From contig NZ_SGXE01000002.1 in NCBI RefSeq assembly GCF_004216895.1, forward strand, positions 558,001 to 622,000: a DNA stretch of 64,000 nt, given 5' to 3'. The translations under genes and the position numbers were made by a program. The DNA is from Aquimarina brevivitae. Lineage in GTDB: Bacteria; Bacteroidota; Bacteroidia; Flavobacteriales; Flavobacteriaceae. The stretch's first letter is position 1, and each line of letters opens with the position of its first letter. The notes beneath the pieces are model-generated. The model ran no database searches. It saw only the letters and a program-made list of their open reading frames with translations, and was not told the DNA's origin. Shown in pieces: positions 28,720-38,823 of the stretch.

Positions 28720-30781
28720 TATTTATATACTTTTCATAGTAATGCTACTTGGGTGTTCTAAGCTGTTTGCTCAGGAAGCTACAATAGAATTGCCAGAAGT
28801 TAAAGTAATGGCCAGAGCTCAGCAAGGGCGAATTTTATTGCGATGGACGGCAAACACACCATTAGCCTGGCAGCTTTCGAACAGGTATGGTTATGAGTTG
28901 GTAAGATATACGGTAACCAGAGATCGTAAAACCTTAAAAAAGCCTGAGATTAAAAAACTAGGCATCATTATGCCAGATCCCCTGGAATCTTGGGAAAACC
29001 TAATAGATCAAAATGATAATGCCGCTATTATAGCTCAGGCAATATATGGAGATAGTTTTCAGGTTACCGGAGGAACAGAACTGGAGGCAGTAGTCAATAT
29101 GTCTGCAGAGTTGGAGCAACGATTTACGTTTGCACTTTTTGTGGCAGATCAGGATTTTGACGTAGCGGTCAAAGCTGGACTAGGTTATATCGATACCGAT
29201 GTAAAAAATACTGAGAAGTATGCCTATAAGTTAATCCCTCAGGTTCCTGAAGATGTAAAGGTAATAAAAGAAGGAGGAGTTTTTGTAGGATTGTCGGATT
29301 ATGAAGCGTTACCAAAACCTTTAGACCTAAGTGTATTTCTGGAAGATGGTGGCGCTAAATTGAGTTGGAATTATAAAATCTTCAAAGATCTGTATACCAG
29401 TTATCACATCGAAAGAGCTGCTAACGGAAGTGGTTTTGAGCGTATAACTGATAAGCCCTATACGATGTTAAATGCTAGCGGAATAGATGAAAAAAGTGGT
29501 AGAATTTTTTATCTAGATTCTGTTCAAAACAATGTGGAATATAGGTACAGAGTTCGAGGTATTTCTGCTTTTGGGGAAGTAAGCCCCCCATCCAAAGAAG
29601 CCTCGGGCATAGCAAAAAAAATCTTAGCCTATGTGCCACATTTGAGAACAAAAAAGATACTTAATGAATCGACAGTAAAACTAACCTGGGAGTTTCCTGA
29701 AGAAGGTAAAAATCAAATCCAAAAGTTTGAATTGAATAGAGCTTCAACTGATGCTGGGCCTTATAAAGTGGTTGTAGATAACATTGCACCTAACCAACGA
29801 GAAGTAGTCTTTGATCAATTAGAAAGTACTAATTATTTTACCATAACTGCAGTAGGCAAACAAAACAATAGGCGTACTTCATTCTCTATGTTGGTACAAC
29901 CTATAGATTCGATACCTCCTAAAGTTCCAAACGGATTAAAAGCAACTATCGATACTACGGGTGTGGTAACCTTATCCTGGAATAAAAATACCGAAAAGGA
30001 TTTCTTAGGCTATCGTGTTTATATGGCGAACCAAAAAAACACAGAATACAGTCCGTTATTTGCAGATCCTCAGCAAAATAATGTGTTTCAGGATACCTTA
30101 AACATGAAAAACTCAAATCGCCAACGATATTACAAAATATCGGCTTTGGACAAAAGGTTTAATATGTCTGAGTTGTCAATACCAATTGAAGTGGTCAAAC
30201 CAGACCTTATACCACCAACGACTCCTGTGTTTAAACACTACAACGTGCAAGAAGATCATAAAGCCATTTCCTTATCCTGGGCGGCAAGTTCCAGTATTGA
30301 TGTAGCTAGGTATGTGGTGTATAGAAAAACGAATACTGATAAAGAATGGCAATTGGTTTTTGAAGGCAATAAAGACCAACTCACCTGTGCAGATAAAAAA
30401 ATAGAAGAAGGTAATCGCTATACCTATACCGTTTTAGCAATTGACGAATCTGGTTTAGAATCAACCCCAGCGCCATCAGTATCCGTACAAGTGCGACGCA
30501 TGGGAGTACGGCCTAAAGTAAAAGGGTTTTATGTAGCTCCTAATTATGAGCAACAACGTATGGAAATTAGCTGGAGGTATAAAGAAGACAATGTTGCGGA
30601 ATTTGAAATTTACAGAGCAGGGCAAGATGGATTATTACGTTTATGGAGAAAAGCACCAACCGGAACCAAAGTGATTTATGATACCAATATGACGGTAAAT
30701 ACCAAATACGTTTATAAGATCAGAGCCGTGTTTAAAGATGGTAATGTATCTGAAACCCATACAACGGATATAAAATATTAA
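28709..30781 (+). CDS. Secreted FN3-repeat protein of the operon (690 residues)
   Basis: I choose TTG 28709 as the start. It gives a perfect signal peptide (MKTNIYILFIVMLLGCSKLFAQ) and an 11-base overlap with the preceding stop, while the longer upstream reading would only shadow the previous gene. The remainder is mainly FN3-type modules (about five) with the typical W...Y.V.R patterns: VTLSWNKNTEKDFLGYRVY, ISLSWAASSSIDVARYVVY, MEISWRYKEDNVAEFEIY. FN3 arrays act as spacers or binding domains in surface proteins. It lacks a sorting tail, so attachment may depend on other operon members. The Cys in MLLGC could also make it a lipoprotein. Confidence 0.75.
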   Translation: MKTNIYILFIVMLLGCSKLFAQEATIELPEVKVMARAQQGRILLRWTANTPLAWQLSNRYGYELVRYTVTRDRKTLKKPEIKKLGIIMPDPLESWENLIDQNDNAAIIAQAIYGDSFQVTGGTELEAVVNMSAELEQRFTFALFVADQDFDVAVKAGLGYIDTDVKNTEKYAYKLIPQVPEDVKVIKEGGVFVGLSDYEALPKPLDLSVFLEDGGAKLSWNYKIFKDLYTSYHIERAANGSGFERITDKPYTMLNASGIDEKSGRIFYLDSVQNNVEYRYRVRGISAFGEVSPPSKEASGIAKKILAYVPHLRTKKILNESTVKLTWEFPEEGKNQIQKFELNRASTDAGPYKVVVDNIAPNQREVVFDQLESTNYFTITAVGKQNNRRTSFSMLVQPIDSIPPKVPNGLKATIDTTGVVTLSWNKNTEKDFLGYRVYMANQKNTEYSPLFADPQQNNVFQDTLNMKNSNRQRYYKISALDKRFNMSELSIPIEVVKPDLIPPTTPVFKHYNVQEDHKAISLSWAASSSIDVARYVVYRKTNTDKEWQLVFEGNKDQLTCADKKIEEGNRYTYTVLAIDESGLESTPAPSVSVQVRRMGVRPKVKGFYVAPNYEQQRMEISWRYKEDNVAEFEIYRAGQDGLLRLWRKAPTGTKVIYDTNMTVNTKYVYKIRAVFKDGNVSETHTTDIKY

Positions 30782-30873
30782 GAATCATAGAACAAACTAA
30801 CAATAAATTTTCGATAAGTAATAGGATAGCGTATGGATGGGTCCATCAACTACCTAAACAATCTGATAAAGCC

Positions 30874-33800
30874 ATGAAACAAATAGTAGTTATAATAACG
30901 TTTTTGATCAGTTTTGCCACAATACAGGCACAACATCTATACAAGGTAGAATACGACTTTGAGTATATGAACAGTGGTGGTACTTGTGGCCTTTTGGTAG
31001 AAGCAAACTTGAGTAATCCAACGGTAGGTACAGGCACCCATAGAGTATTGAGATATCACTCACCACCTGGTATGCTTGAAACTGCTGGACAAATGCAAGG
31101 AGATTATGTCTTGAATCTTAGTAAGCACTACCAAAGAGTTGGAATTACTAGCAGAATGACTAACAACATAGGACGTCCTTGTAGTATTGGCCCAGGTGGC
31201 GGTGGTTTTCTTACAGATTCAGAAGATCCACTTGTAAAATCATCATCTACGGGCTTAGGGTGTTTTGCTGCAGGGCGATTTATTGGTAATAGATTACCTA
31301 ATGCCGCAGGATATTTCAAGTTATTTCGGATCAAACCTTTTGAAGAAGAAAATGGTTATGGTTCTACTACAGATTACTTAGTTGACTGTGAACCCAAGAC
31401 TTTAATCGTTACCAGTGGTGAGAATTGTGAATCTATTGGTCAAATATCCTATGGCGTTCTTTATCAGATAGAAAACAATAAGTGGGAGACATTATTACCC
31501 TATGGAAAAAGACAGCCCAAATTTACAATTAATAGATCAAGCTTTTATGGACTTAGGTTGGGTCAAAGTTTTAGAATACAAATACAATACGATAATCCTT
31601 CTTCGGGTTCTAAAACATATTCTAATCCATTAACTTATACCTATATCTCATGTTCACCAAGATCTACATTAGAGAGTGTTCCAGATTGTTCAAATGCTTC
31701 TAAAGCAAAGCTCAAAATAACACTTGATCGTAATTTGAGTCGAAATGAAAAGATTTATTATAATTTATTTAGATCCGGTCAAGATATTCCAACAAAATAT
31801 GGTTATATATATCAAGGAGATTTGGATGCAAACAAAAGCTACACCTGGCCTGATTCTCAACCACAAGATACTTACGAAATAACATATAATTCTGTATTTG
31901 ACCCTAATCGCTCTGCTGATTTACTAACAAAACAAGTTCAGCTCAGAGGAACCCCATTATTGAATTACAAATTAATATCAAAAACAAATGTTCGTTGTTA
32001 TGGAGGTAATAATGGAGCAATAAATATTTCGGTCTCTGGTGGATCAGGCAGCTATAGATTTAGCTGGTTTAAAAATGGTAGTTATTACAGTAATAGAGAA
32101 GATATTGCGAATCTTACAGCTGGACAGTATAAAATCCATATCACTGATAATAATACCGGATGTACCTTGGAAGATACCTTCAATATCACACAGCCTTCTA
32201 ACTATTTATCGTTAACATCTAGTATAACTCAAGTATCTGGTTATGGTTTAGCTAATGGGATTATTAATATAACTCCTTCAGGAGGAACACCCCCTTATAC
32301 ATATGCTTGGAGTAATGGCAGAGCCACTCAGGATCTTAGCGGTATCGGTCCTGGTACGTATAACGTAGTCTTAACAGATAGCAATGGTTGTACACTAAGT
32401 AGATCATTTACAATAACACAACCCAATTTATTAACCAGCTCTATCACCCTAATTAATGAGCTCAAGTGTTTTGGATATAGTAATGGTTCTTTAAGAGCAG
32501 ATGCAGGTGGAGGTGTACCGGGCTATACGTATCTATGGTACAAAAACGGGACTGCATTTTCAACAAGTAGAACAATTTCAGGATTAACTGCGGCTAACTA
32601 TATGGTACGAGTTACTGATATCAATGGTAATACAACAACATCTAGTTATAATCTTACACAACCTGCTCAACTAAATGTTTCTGCAAATGTTACAAATGCC
32701 AGCGGCTATGGTTTAGCTAATGGGTCGATTAATATTTCACCCTCAGGTGGAACTTCGTCGTATCAATATTCTTGGAGTACAGGACAAACTTCACAAAATA
32801 TTACTGGATTATCTGCAGGAAATTATAATGTTACTATAACAGATGCAAAAGGTTGTACAATTAGTAGATCTTATACGGTTACCCAACCACCTTTATTAGT
32901 TAATTCAATTACTGTATTAAATACAATAGATTGTTTTGGGGATGGAGATGGATCGTTAAGAGCCGATCCTAGTGGTGGTGCTCCTGGATATGCTTACCAA
33001 TGGACTAAAAATGGGTCTTCATATGCTACAACAAGAACGGTTTCGAATCTACAACCTGGTAATTATGTAGTTCGAATTACGGATAGTAAAGGTAATACTA
33101 CAAGTTCCAATTATAATTTAACACAGCCTTCAGGTCTTGCAGTTGCAGGCAATGTAACTAACTTAACAGGTTTTGGCTTGTCTAATGGTGCTATTAATAT
33201 TACACCTTCAGGGGGTACTACACCATATCGATATGCGTGGAGTAATGGAAGTACTTCACAAGATATCAGTAATATTGCTGCAGGAACTTATTCCGTTATT
33301 ATAACAGATGCTAAGGGCTGTGCTCTGAGTCGCTCCTATACGGTCACGCAACCATCATTGCTACAAGCTAGCCTTACACAATTAAATGCTTTAGATTGTT
33401 TTGGAGATACTAATGGTTCACTACGAGCTAATGGCTCAGGAGGTGTGGGTGCCTATACGTATGCCTGGACAAAAAATGGAAATAGTTATGCTACCGCAAG
33501 TACAATTTCGAACTTGTCAGTGGGCAATTATAGAGTTACAGTTAGAGATCAAAATGGTAATGTGGCAGCTGCGAGTTTTAATCTTACACAACCCACCCAA
33601 CTAGCAGTTTCAGCAGCTATTACCAATGTTTCTGGATTTGGGTTATCAAATGGGTCCATTAATATTACCCCTTCTGGAGGTACAGCTCCATATTCCTATT
33701 CCTGGAGTAATGGTGCCACCTCTCAGGATCTCAATAACATTAGATCCGGAACCTACACCGTTACCATAACCGATGCTAAGGCATGTGTAATTTCAAAATC

Positions 33801-36800
33801 CTATACCGTAACGCAACCGCCATTATTAACCAGTACAATCACTGTGCTGAACACCTTAGACTGTTATGGAGATGCTAATGGTTCTCTACGGGCAGATTCT
33901 AGTGGAGGAGTTGCAGGATATACCTATGCCTGGAAGCGAAATGGTACTACTTATTCTTCTAGTAGAACAATTTCTAACCTAATCGCTGCTAATTATTCAG
34001 TGACGATTACAGATGCTAATGGTAATAAATCCACATCGTCTTATAATCTGACACAACCTAGTAATCTATCCCTATCAGGTGTTATCACTAATGCCACGGG
34101 ATTTGGTTTGTCTAATGGAGCGATTAATGTTACCCCTTCGGGTGGGACATCTCCGTATTCTTATTCTTGGAGTAATGGTAGTACTGCACAAGACTTAAAT
34201 GCTATAGTAGCAGGAACCTATTCGATTACCATAACGGATGCAAAAGGATGTACAGTCAGTAGATCCTTTACAGTTACTCAACCTCCATTGCTAAAAGTCA
34301 CCGGTATAGCACAAGGAGGTCAGATCTTATGTTTTGGAGAAACCAACGTAAACTTAGTAGCAAGTATCACAGGGGGAGTAGCACCGTATCAATATTTTTG
34401 GTATAAAGATCAGAATCAAAGCACCAGTTTGTCTTCTTCAACTTTACTGTCTAGTAGGGGTGCAGGATCTTATACCTTTGTAGTTATTGATGCAAATGGT
34501 AATACAGCATCACTGGCAACTGTAGTATCTCAACCAAGTCAGTTAGTGGTGAATCATAGTGTAAACAATGTGCTATGCCACGGAGATAAAACCGGAGCTA
34601 TCGATCTTGCTGTAAGTGGGGGAACAGGTAATTACACCTATACCTGGAGTACAGGTGCCACAACTCAAGACATATCGAATTTAGGAAATGGAAATTATAG
34701 CGTAACGGTAAAAGATGGAAATCAATGTCAAAAAACGCTAAACTTCACTATTACACAGCCAAGTAACCCCATCCGTATTACTAATTCTACTATAGTTAGC
34801 GCAACAGGTTTTGGTTTGACGAATGGAAGTGTTGAAGTGTCTGTAACAGGCGGAACACCACCATACTCATATGATTGGTTTGATATAAATGGTACGTCTT
34901 ATACGTCATCAACTAACCAATTAGTAAATATTGGTGCAGGAAAATATCAAGTACGAATCACAGATGCTAATAATTGTAGTTTGCAATCCGCAGTGTATCA
35001 AGTAACACAGCCAGATAAACTAATTATCGACGAAGTAGAAGAAACTCCTATACTATGTTATGGAGAAACAGGTAGTATACGTGTTAAACCTAAAGGGGGT
35101 GTAAAAATTAACGAAACCAATTATCCCTTTGAATATAGATATCAATGGCTTGATTCAGAAAATAATACGATAAGTCAAACTAATATAAGTGGTACCATAG
35201 CAGCGGGAACCTATACTGTGATTGTAACCGATGCCAATGGTAATCAGGTAACACAACAGTTTACACTTTCACAGCCCACTGAACTTAACATCAGTTCAAT
35301 CTCAACTACTGATGTGAGTTGTTATAATGGAAATACGGGTAGCATAACTATAAACGTTACAGGAGGAACACCGCCGTATGAGTACAATTGGAGTAATGAT
35401 GGCTCTTCAACCAATACACTTAGTGAACTAATTGCAGGTACGTATACGGTTATCGTAACTGATGCTAATAATTGTCAGGTGGCTTCAAACCAAATTGAAA
35501 TCAATCAACCACCGCTTTATGATATTTCTGCAGTAAATCTGTTTAGACCCTCTGCAGACCAAGCAACAGACGGAAGTATCCGAATTGAATTGACAGGAGG
35601 AAATCCACCCTTTGATTATACCTGGTATGATGTACAAGGCAATGTGTTACAATCAGAGCAAAATACGAGTAATAGCACTTCTATAATAGAAAATCTAGGT
35701 AAAAACTTCTACACTATTCAGGTAACTGATAACTCAGGATGTCTATTAGAAGAAACCTATAACTTAGCAAATCAAGGACAGTTGTTTACATCAGTTGAAC
35801 AATCTAAAGATATATCTTGTCATCAGGGAACCGATGGGGAACTATTTGTCAATGTAATTGGTGGCGCAGGAGGAAATGATTTTCAATGGTATACTGCATC
35901 AGGGAATCCAATAGGGCAAAATTTAAATAGGATTGGAAATTTAAGCGCGGGCGATTATTATGTGGTGGTTACCGATGCAGAAGGTATATTTGAACAAAGT
36001 AGAATTATATCTATCACCGATCCTGAGCCTGTAGCAGCAGGTTTTACACAAACCAATCTTAGCTGTAATGGTGCAGATAACGGCACAATTGAGCTATGGG
36101 CAAGTGGAGGTAATTCTAGCTTCGAGTACCGCTACAGTATAAATAACGGAGTTTTTGGTGGATGGACTGCTTTTGCGTCAGGCAATACGTCACAACTCAG
36201 CCAATTAGAAAGCGGATCCTATCGCATAGAGGTTAGAGATACCAATGCAATTTGTACGGATATAAAGGCTATAGTTGAAGTGGTGCTGATAGAACCGCAG
36301 CCCTTGCAAATAGTTTCAGAAACACTTAGTAATCCAACAGGGTTTAATCTAACTAACGGGAGTATAGCCCTTACCATCAACGGAGGTACTGCTCCATACA
36401 GTTTTAATACTTCAGGTATTAGCGGAGTTAGTGAAGATGGTGATATTCAACTAACGGATTTGTTGGCTGGTACCTATCTGGTCGAGGTTGTTGACACCAA
36501 CGGATGTTCACTTACAGCTACGTATCAATTAGAACAACCTGATGAATTAGTGGTGGCTATCGATCGAATCAACGTAAATCTTTGTCATGGTAACGCAGAG
36601 GCCAGTCTAAAAGCAATTCCTACAGGAGGTGTGTCGCCATATAGCTACGCATGGTATAAGCAGAATAGTGAAACTTTATTAGGCGATGAAGCAATTATTG
36701 AAAATTTAGCTTCAGGTATATATTATGTAATCATCGAGGATGCTAATGGTAATACGGTGACCAGTGACGATATAGCCATTACAGCGCCTAGTCCTCTTGA

Positions 36801-38025
36801 GATCACTTTAGTATCGGATTATATGCTTTGTGGCGAAGATAGTGATTGGCAAATTACAGCCGAAGTTTCAGGAGGTACGCCTCCGTATAACTATGCATGG
36901 AGCAACGGAAGTGTTACGCAAACAATAGTGGATCTGGCAATTGGTAGTTATACTGTAGTAATCACAGACGCTAACGGATGTACTTCAACCAGCTCAACAG
37001 CGCTGAACCAACCAGAGGTGTTGGCCATTCAAGATGTTACGATAAATCGCCCAAGTTGTTTTGGAGAAGATGATGGTGCAATTATCCTGGATGTGATTGG
37101 GGGTACACCTCCTTATACTTATTTTTGGAATGATAGTAACACAGCGAGTACAGATAATTCGTTTACCAATTTGGTTGCGGGTAGTTATCACGTGCTAATT
37201 TCAGATGATAAAGGATGTACCATCGAGCAAACGATTACGATGGGAGAACCCGAGCAAATAAGCTTAACGCTAGGAGATGATATTACCCTTTGTATGAACC
37301 AATCCTTAACCTTAAATGCAACAATAGCAGATGGCGTGGAATACCACTGGAGTTCTGATACGGGTATCTTTAGTGAAAAACCTGTTGTGGAGCTAGTTGA
37401 TGCAGGTACGTATACGGTGGTGGCTACCAATTCCAATGGATGCCAGGTAAGCGACACGATTACAATACATACGGTATCCGAGGAGATTTCTTCAGCGTTT
37501 TTAGTCTCATCTCAAGTATTTACTAATGAAAGCTTTGTGATACTCAATATTAGCGAATCTAATTTAGATGAGGTTATTTGGAATTTTCCTGAGGGTATTG
37601 AGGTGGTAGAGACTGCTAACTCGCACGCAGAAATCATAGCAACTACTGAGGGAGAATACAACATCACCATGTCTGTTAAAATGGGTGACTGTGTCCAAGA
37701 ACAGACCAAAACAGTACTTGTTATCGATAGAGAGGAGTTTGATGGAGAGGATACAGCTGAAAACCCTTCTATGATTATTGACTATTTGGTATTTCCTAAT
37801 CCAGCACCTAACGGAAACTTTAGTGTAGCCATTACATTAAAAGAAGTTCAGCCTATTAAATTACAGATGTTTAACACGGTCAATAATACCAGGATCGATT
37901 TTAGGTCTGCGGATGGTAGTACTGAATACGAAGAAAACTATCAAATGAATGCGCCTTCTGGTCTTTATTTTATTGTATTAGAAACACCTTATGCAGTTCA
38001 AATCCAAAAGGTAATTATAGAGTAA
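30874..38025 (+). CDS. Giant SprB-repeat adhesin-like protein with T9SS type A sorting domain
   Basis: This 2383-residue protein has a signal peptide (MKQIVVIITFLISFATIQAQ). A unique N-terminal region follows (about 21-365) with the Cys-rich GGTCGLL and GPGGGGF segments. About 20 SprB-type repeats (about 370-2120) match the family pattern NGSI.I...GGT.PY.Y.WSNG...L..GTY.V.ITDA.GC. Two Ig/PKD-like modules (about 2120-2290) come next. The C-terminal T9SS sorting domain (from about 2302) has DYLVFPNPAPNGNFSV and a final amphipathic strand (VQIQKVIIE). SprB of Flavobacterium johnsoniae is a motile gliding adhesin exported by T9SS. This protein lacks other gliding genes nearby, so it may be a surface adhesin for the toxin cluster. 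Confidence 0.85.
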   Translation: MKQIVVIITFLISFATIQAQHLYKVEYDFEYMNSGGTCGLLVEANLSNPTVGTGTHRVLRYHSPPGMLETAGQMQGDYVLNLSKHYQRVGITSRMTNNIGRPCSIGPGGGGFLTDSEDPLVKSSSTGLGCFAAGRFIGNRLPNAAGYFKLFRIKPFEEENGYGSTTDYLVDCEPKTLIVTSGENCESIGQISYGVLYQIENNKWETLLPYGKRQPKFTINRSSFYGLRLGQSFRIQIQYDNPSSGSKTYSNPLTYTYISCSPRSTLESVPDCSNASKAKLKITLDRNLSRNEKIYYNLFRSGQDIPTKYGYIYQGDLDANKSYTWPDSQPQDTYEITYNSVFDPNRSADLLTKQVQLRGTPLLNYKLISKTNVRCYGGNNGAINISVSGGSGSYRFSWFKNGSYYSNREDIANLTAGQYKIHITDNNTGCTLEDTFNITQPSNYLSLTSSITQVSGYGLANGIINITPSGGTPPYTYAWSNGRATQDLSGIGPGTYNVVLTDSNGCTLSRSFTITQPNLLTSSITLINELKCFGYSNGSLRADAGGGVPGYTYLWYKNGTAFSTSRTISGLTAANYMVRVTDINGNTTTSSYNLTQPAQLNVSANVTNASGYGLANGSINISPSGGTSSYQYSWSTGQTSQNITGLSAGNYNVTITDAKGCTISRSYTVTQPPLLVNSITVLNTIDCFGDGDGSLRADPSGGAPGYAYQWTKNGSSYATTRTVSNLQPGNYVVRITDSKGNTTSSNYNLTQPSGLAVAGNVTNLTGFGLSNGAINITPSGGTTPYRYAWSNGSTSQDISNIAAGTYSVIITDAKGCALSRSYTVTQPSLLQASLTQLNALDCFGDTNGSLRANGSGGVGAYTYAWTKNGNSYATASTISNLSVGNYRVTVRDQNGNVAAASFNLTQPTQLAVSAAITNVSGFGLSNGSINITPSGGTAPYSYSWSNGATSQDLNNIRSGTYTVTITDAKACVISKSYTVTQPPLLTSTITVLNTLDCYGDANGSLRADSSGGVAGYTYAWKRNGTTYSSSRTISNLIAANYSVTITDANGNKSTSSYNLTQPSNLSLSGVITNATGFGLSNGAINVTPSGGTSPYSYSWSNGSTAQDLNAIVAGTYSITITDAKGCTVSRSFTVTQPPLLKVTGIAQGGQILCFGETNVNLVASITGGVAPYQYFWYKDQNQSTSLSSSTLLSSRGAGSYTFVVIDANGNTASLATVVSQPSQLVVNHSVNNVLCHGDKTGAIDLAVSGGTGNYTYTWSTGATTQDISNLGNGNYSVTVKDGNQCQKTLNFTITQPSNPIRITNSTIVSATGFGLTNGSVEVSVTGGTPPYSYDWFDINGTSYTSSTNQLVNIGAGKYQVRITDANNCSLQSAVYQVTQPDKLIIDEVEETPILCYGETGSIRVKPKGGVKINETNYPFEYRYQWLDSENNTISQTNISGTIAAGTYTVIVTDANGNQVTQQFTLSQPTELNISSISTTDVSCYNGNTGSITINVTGGTPPYEYNWSNDGSSTNTLSELIAGTYTVIVTDANNCQVASNQIEINQPPLYDISAVNLFRPSADQATDGSIRIELTGGNPPFDYTWYDVQGNVLQSEQNTSNSTSIIENLGKNFYTIQVTDNSGCLLEETYNLANQGQLFTSVEQSKDISCHQGTDGELFVNVIGGAGGNDFQWYTASGNPIGQNLNRIGNLSAGDYYVVVTDAEGIFEQSRIISITDPEPVAAGFTQTNLSCNGADNGTIELWASGGNSSFEYRYSINNGVFGGWTAFASGNTSQLSQLESGSYRIEVRDTNAICTDIKAIVEVVLIEPQPLQIVSETLSNPTGFNLTNGSIALTINGGTAPYSFNTSGISGVSEDGDIQLTDLLAGTYLVEVVDTNGCSLTATYQLEQPDELVVAIDRINVNLCHGNAEASLKAIPTGGVSPYSYAWYKQNSETLLGDEAIIENLASGIYYVIIEDANGNTVTSDDIAITAPSPLEITLVSDYMLCGEDSDWQITAEVSGGTPPYNYAWSNGSVTQTIVDLAIGSYTVVITDANGCTSTSSTALNQPEVLAIQDVTINRPSCFGEDDGAIILDVIGGTPPYTYFWNDSNTASTDNSFTNLVAGSYHVLISDDKGCTIEQTITMGEPEQISLTLGDDITLCMNQSLTLNATIADGVEYHWSSDTGIFSEKPVVELVDAGTYTVVATNSNGCQVSDTITIHTVSEEISSAFLVSSQVFTNESFVILNISESNLDEVIWNFPEGIEVVETANSHAEIIATTEGEYNITMSVKMGDCVQEQTKTVLVIDREEFDGEDTAENPSMIIDYLVFPNPAPNGNFSVAITLKEVQPIKLQMFNTVNNTRIDFRSADGSTEYEENYQMNAPSGLYFIVLETPYAVQIQKVIIE
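32242..34566 (+). repeat. Tandem 465-bp repeats inside the SprB-like gene
   Basis: The start codons of equivalent motifs ((F/Y)GL.NG.INI.PSGGT) fall at 32242, 32707, 33172, 33637 and 34102, i.e. exactly 465 bp (155 residues) apart four times. Each unit consists of two related SprB modules, one carrying SNG...ITDAKGC and one carrying DCFGD.NGSLRA...KNG. The last half unit (after about 34290) has diverged. Exact spacing suggests recent duplication or ongoing homogenisation. Confidence 0.85.
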
Positions 38026-38167
38026 TTGAAAATAATGAGTATATCAGAACATTTAAATTGTTTCAATCCTTTTACTACTCTTATGTTAACAAGGATAGGG
38101 ATAGTGAACGAATACAACTAGCGAACTTTAAAACGGTTTGTGATCTGAAATGTATAGAATTTTAGCC

Positions 38168-38197
38168 AACTATGGAAAACTTAGCTTTTCCATAGTT
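38168..38197. terminator. Hairpin between convergent genes, probable terminator
   Basis: A perfect 12-bp stem (AACTATGGAAAA at 38168-38179 with TTTTCCATAGTT at 38186-38197) encloses a 6-base loop. It lies 142 bp after the SprB-like gene stop and 32 bp beyond the stop of the small minus-strand gene. The flanks are A/T-rich but lack a strict T-run directly after the stem. Confidence 0.55.
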
Positions 38198-38229
38198 GAA
38201 AGCTAAAAAGAAATAAAATTTAATCTTTT

Positions 38230-38373
38230 TTAAGTAAAGCATTGCTCTGGACGGGGAATCATTGGCTCTAAATTGTCTTTTACAACAACAGTTTCATCAA
38301 ATATACTTACTTGTTGGGCAATCAAAGGGAAACTTAGTAGGAATAACAAAAAAGTAATAAAACTTGTTTTCAT
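38230..38373 (-). CDS. Small secreted peptide (47 residues)
   Basis: A short frame with ATG at 38373 and TAA at 38232-38230. It begins with a textbook signal peptide (MKTSFITFLLFLLSFPLIAQ), leaving a mature peptide of about 27 residues with acidic and Pro/Cys-containing end (PMIPRPEQCFT). Single Cys near the end might allow dimerisation or attachment. No family is known to me. The signal peptide makes a real gene likely. It is independent of the SprB-like gene, being on the opposite strand. Confidence 0.55.
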   Translation of the reverse strand: MKTSFITFLLFLLSFPLIAQQVSIFDETVVVKDNLEPMIPRPEQCFT

Positions 38374-38823
38374 ATGTAATATATTAATGGTTTATTCTTT
38401 TTAATAACAACTATAGTATTGGCTGATGACCATTTTATTATACACAATTGCTATAAGGAGGTGCCTAGTAAGCAAATGCAATAATTATGTTATTGCATAG
38501 GTGCAATTGATGTAATTGAGAAGTAATTTATTTCAAATTAGTGGTTGCACTAATTTTAAGCTGACACTCTTTAAGTTACCACATTTTCTGCGGATATTAG
38601 TAGGTTGCTTTTCTTAAATTATTACTAAAACTATTTATTTGGGGCTTGATACTTTAAAAATCCTATTGAACATTATGTTTTGCTTGTGGCCAGCAGATTA
38701 GTATTTATGAAGAAGCGAAATTGAAAGCACTGGGGGTTAAATTTACCACAAAAGCGTCTCTTGCCTTAAAAGTAGTATTTTTACGCTTTTTAATAAATTC
38801 AATGTTGTGTTAAGTTTATTCCT
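38374..38823. other. Intergenic region with hairpin and possible gene remnant
   Basis: A 9-bp hairpin (ATGCAATAA at 38476-38484 with TTATTGCAT at 38490-38498) is visible. On the plus strand about 38675-38812 a frame without start reads ...YEEAKLKALGVKFTTKAS..., possibly the end of a decayed gene. Just before the kinase stop, GTTGTGTTAAGTTT (38804-38817) nearly repeats in inverted form the arm ACACAAC at 43168-43174 on the other side of the kinase gene. Confidence 0.35.

Noticed and set aside
32242..34566. CRISPR-like array
   Set aside because: Repeats are 465 bp long, coding and in frame. They are SprB-type protein repeats.
14375..38025. Gliding-motility locus
   Set aside because: Only a SprB-type adhesin is present. 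None of the gld or other spr genes I would recognise lie in the window.
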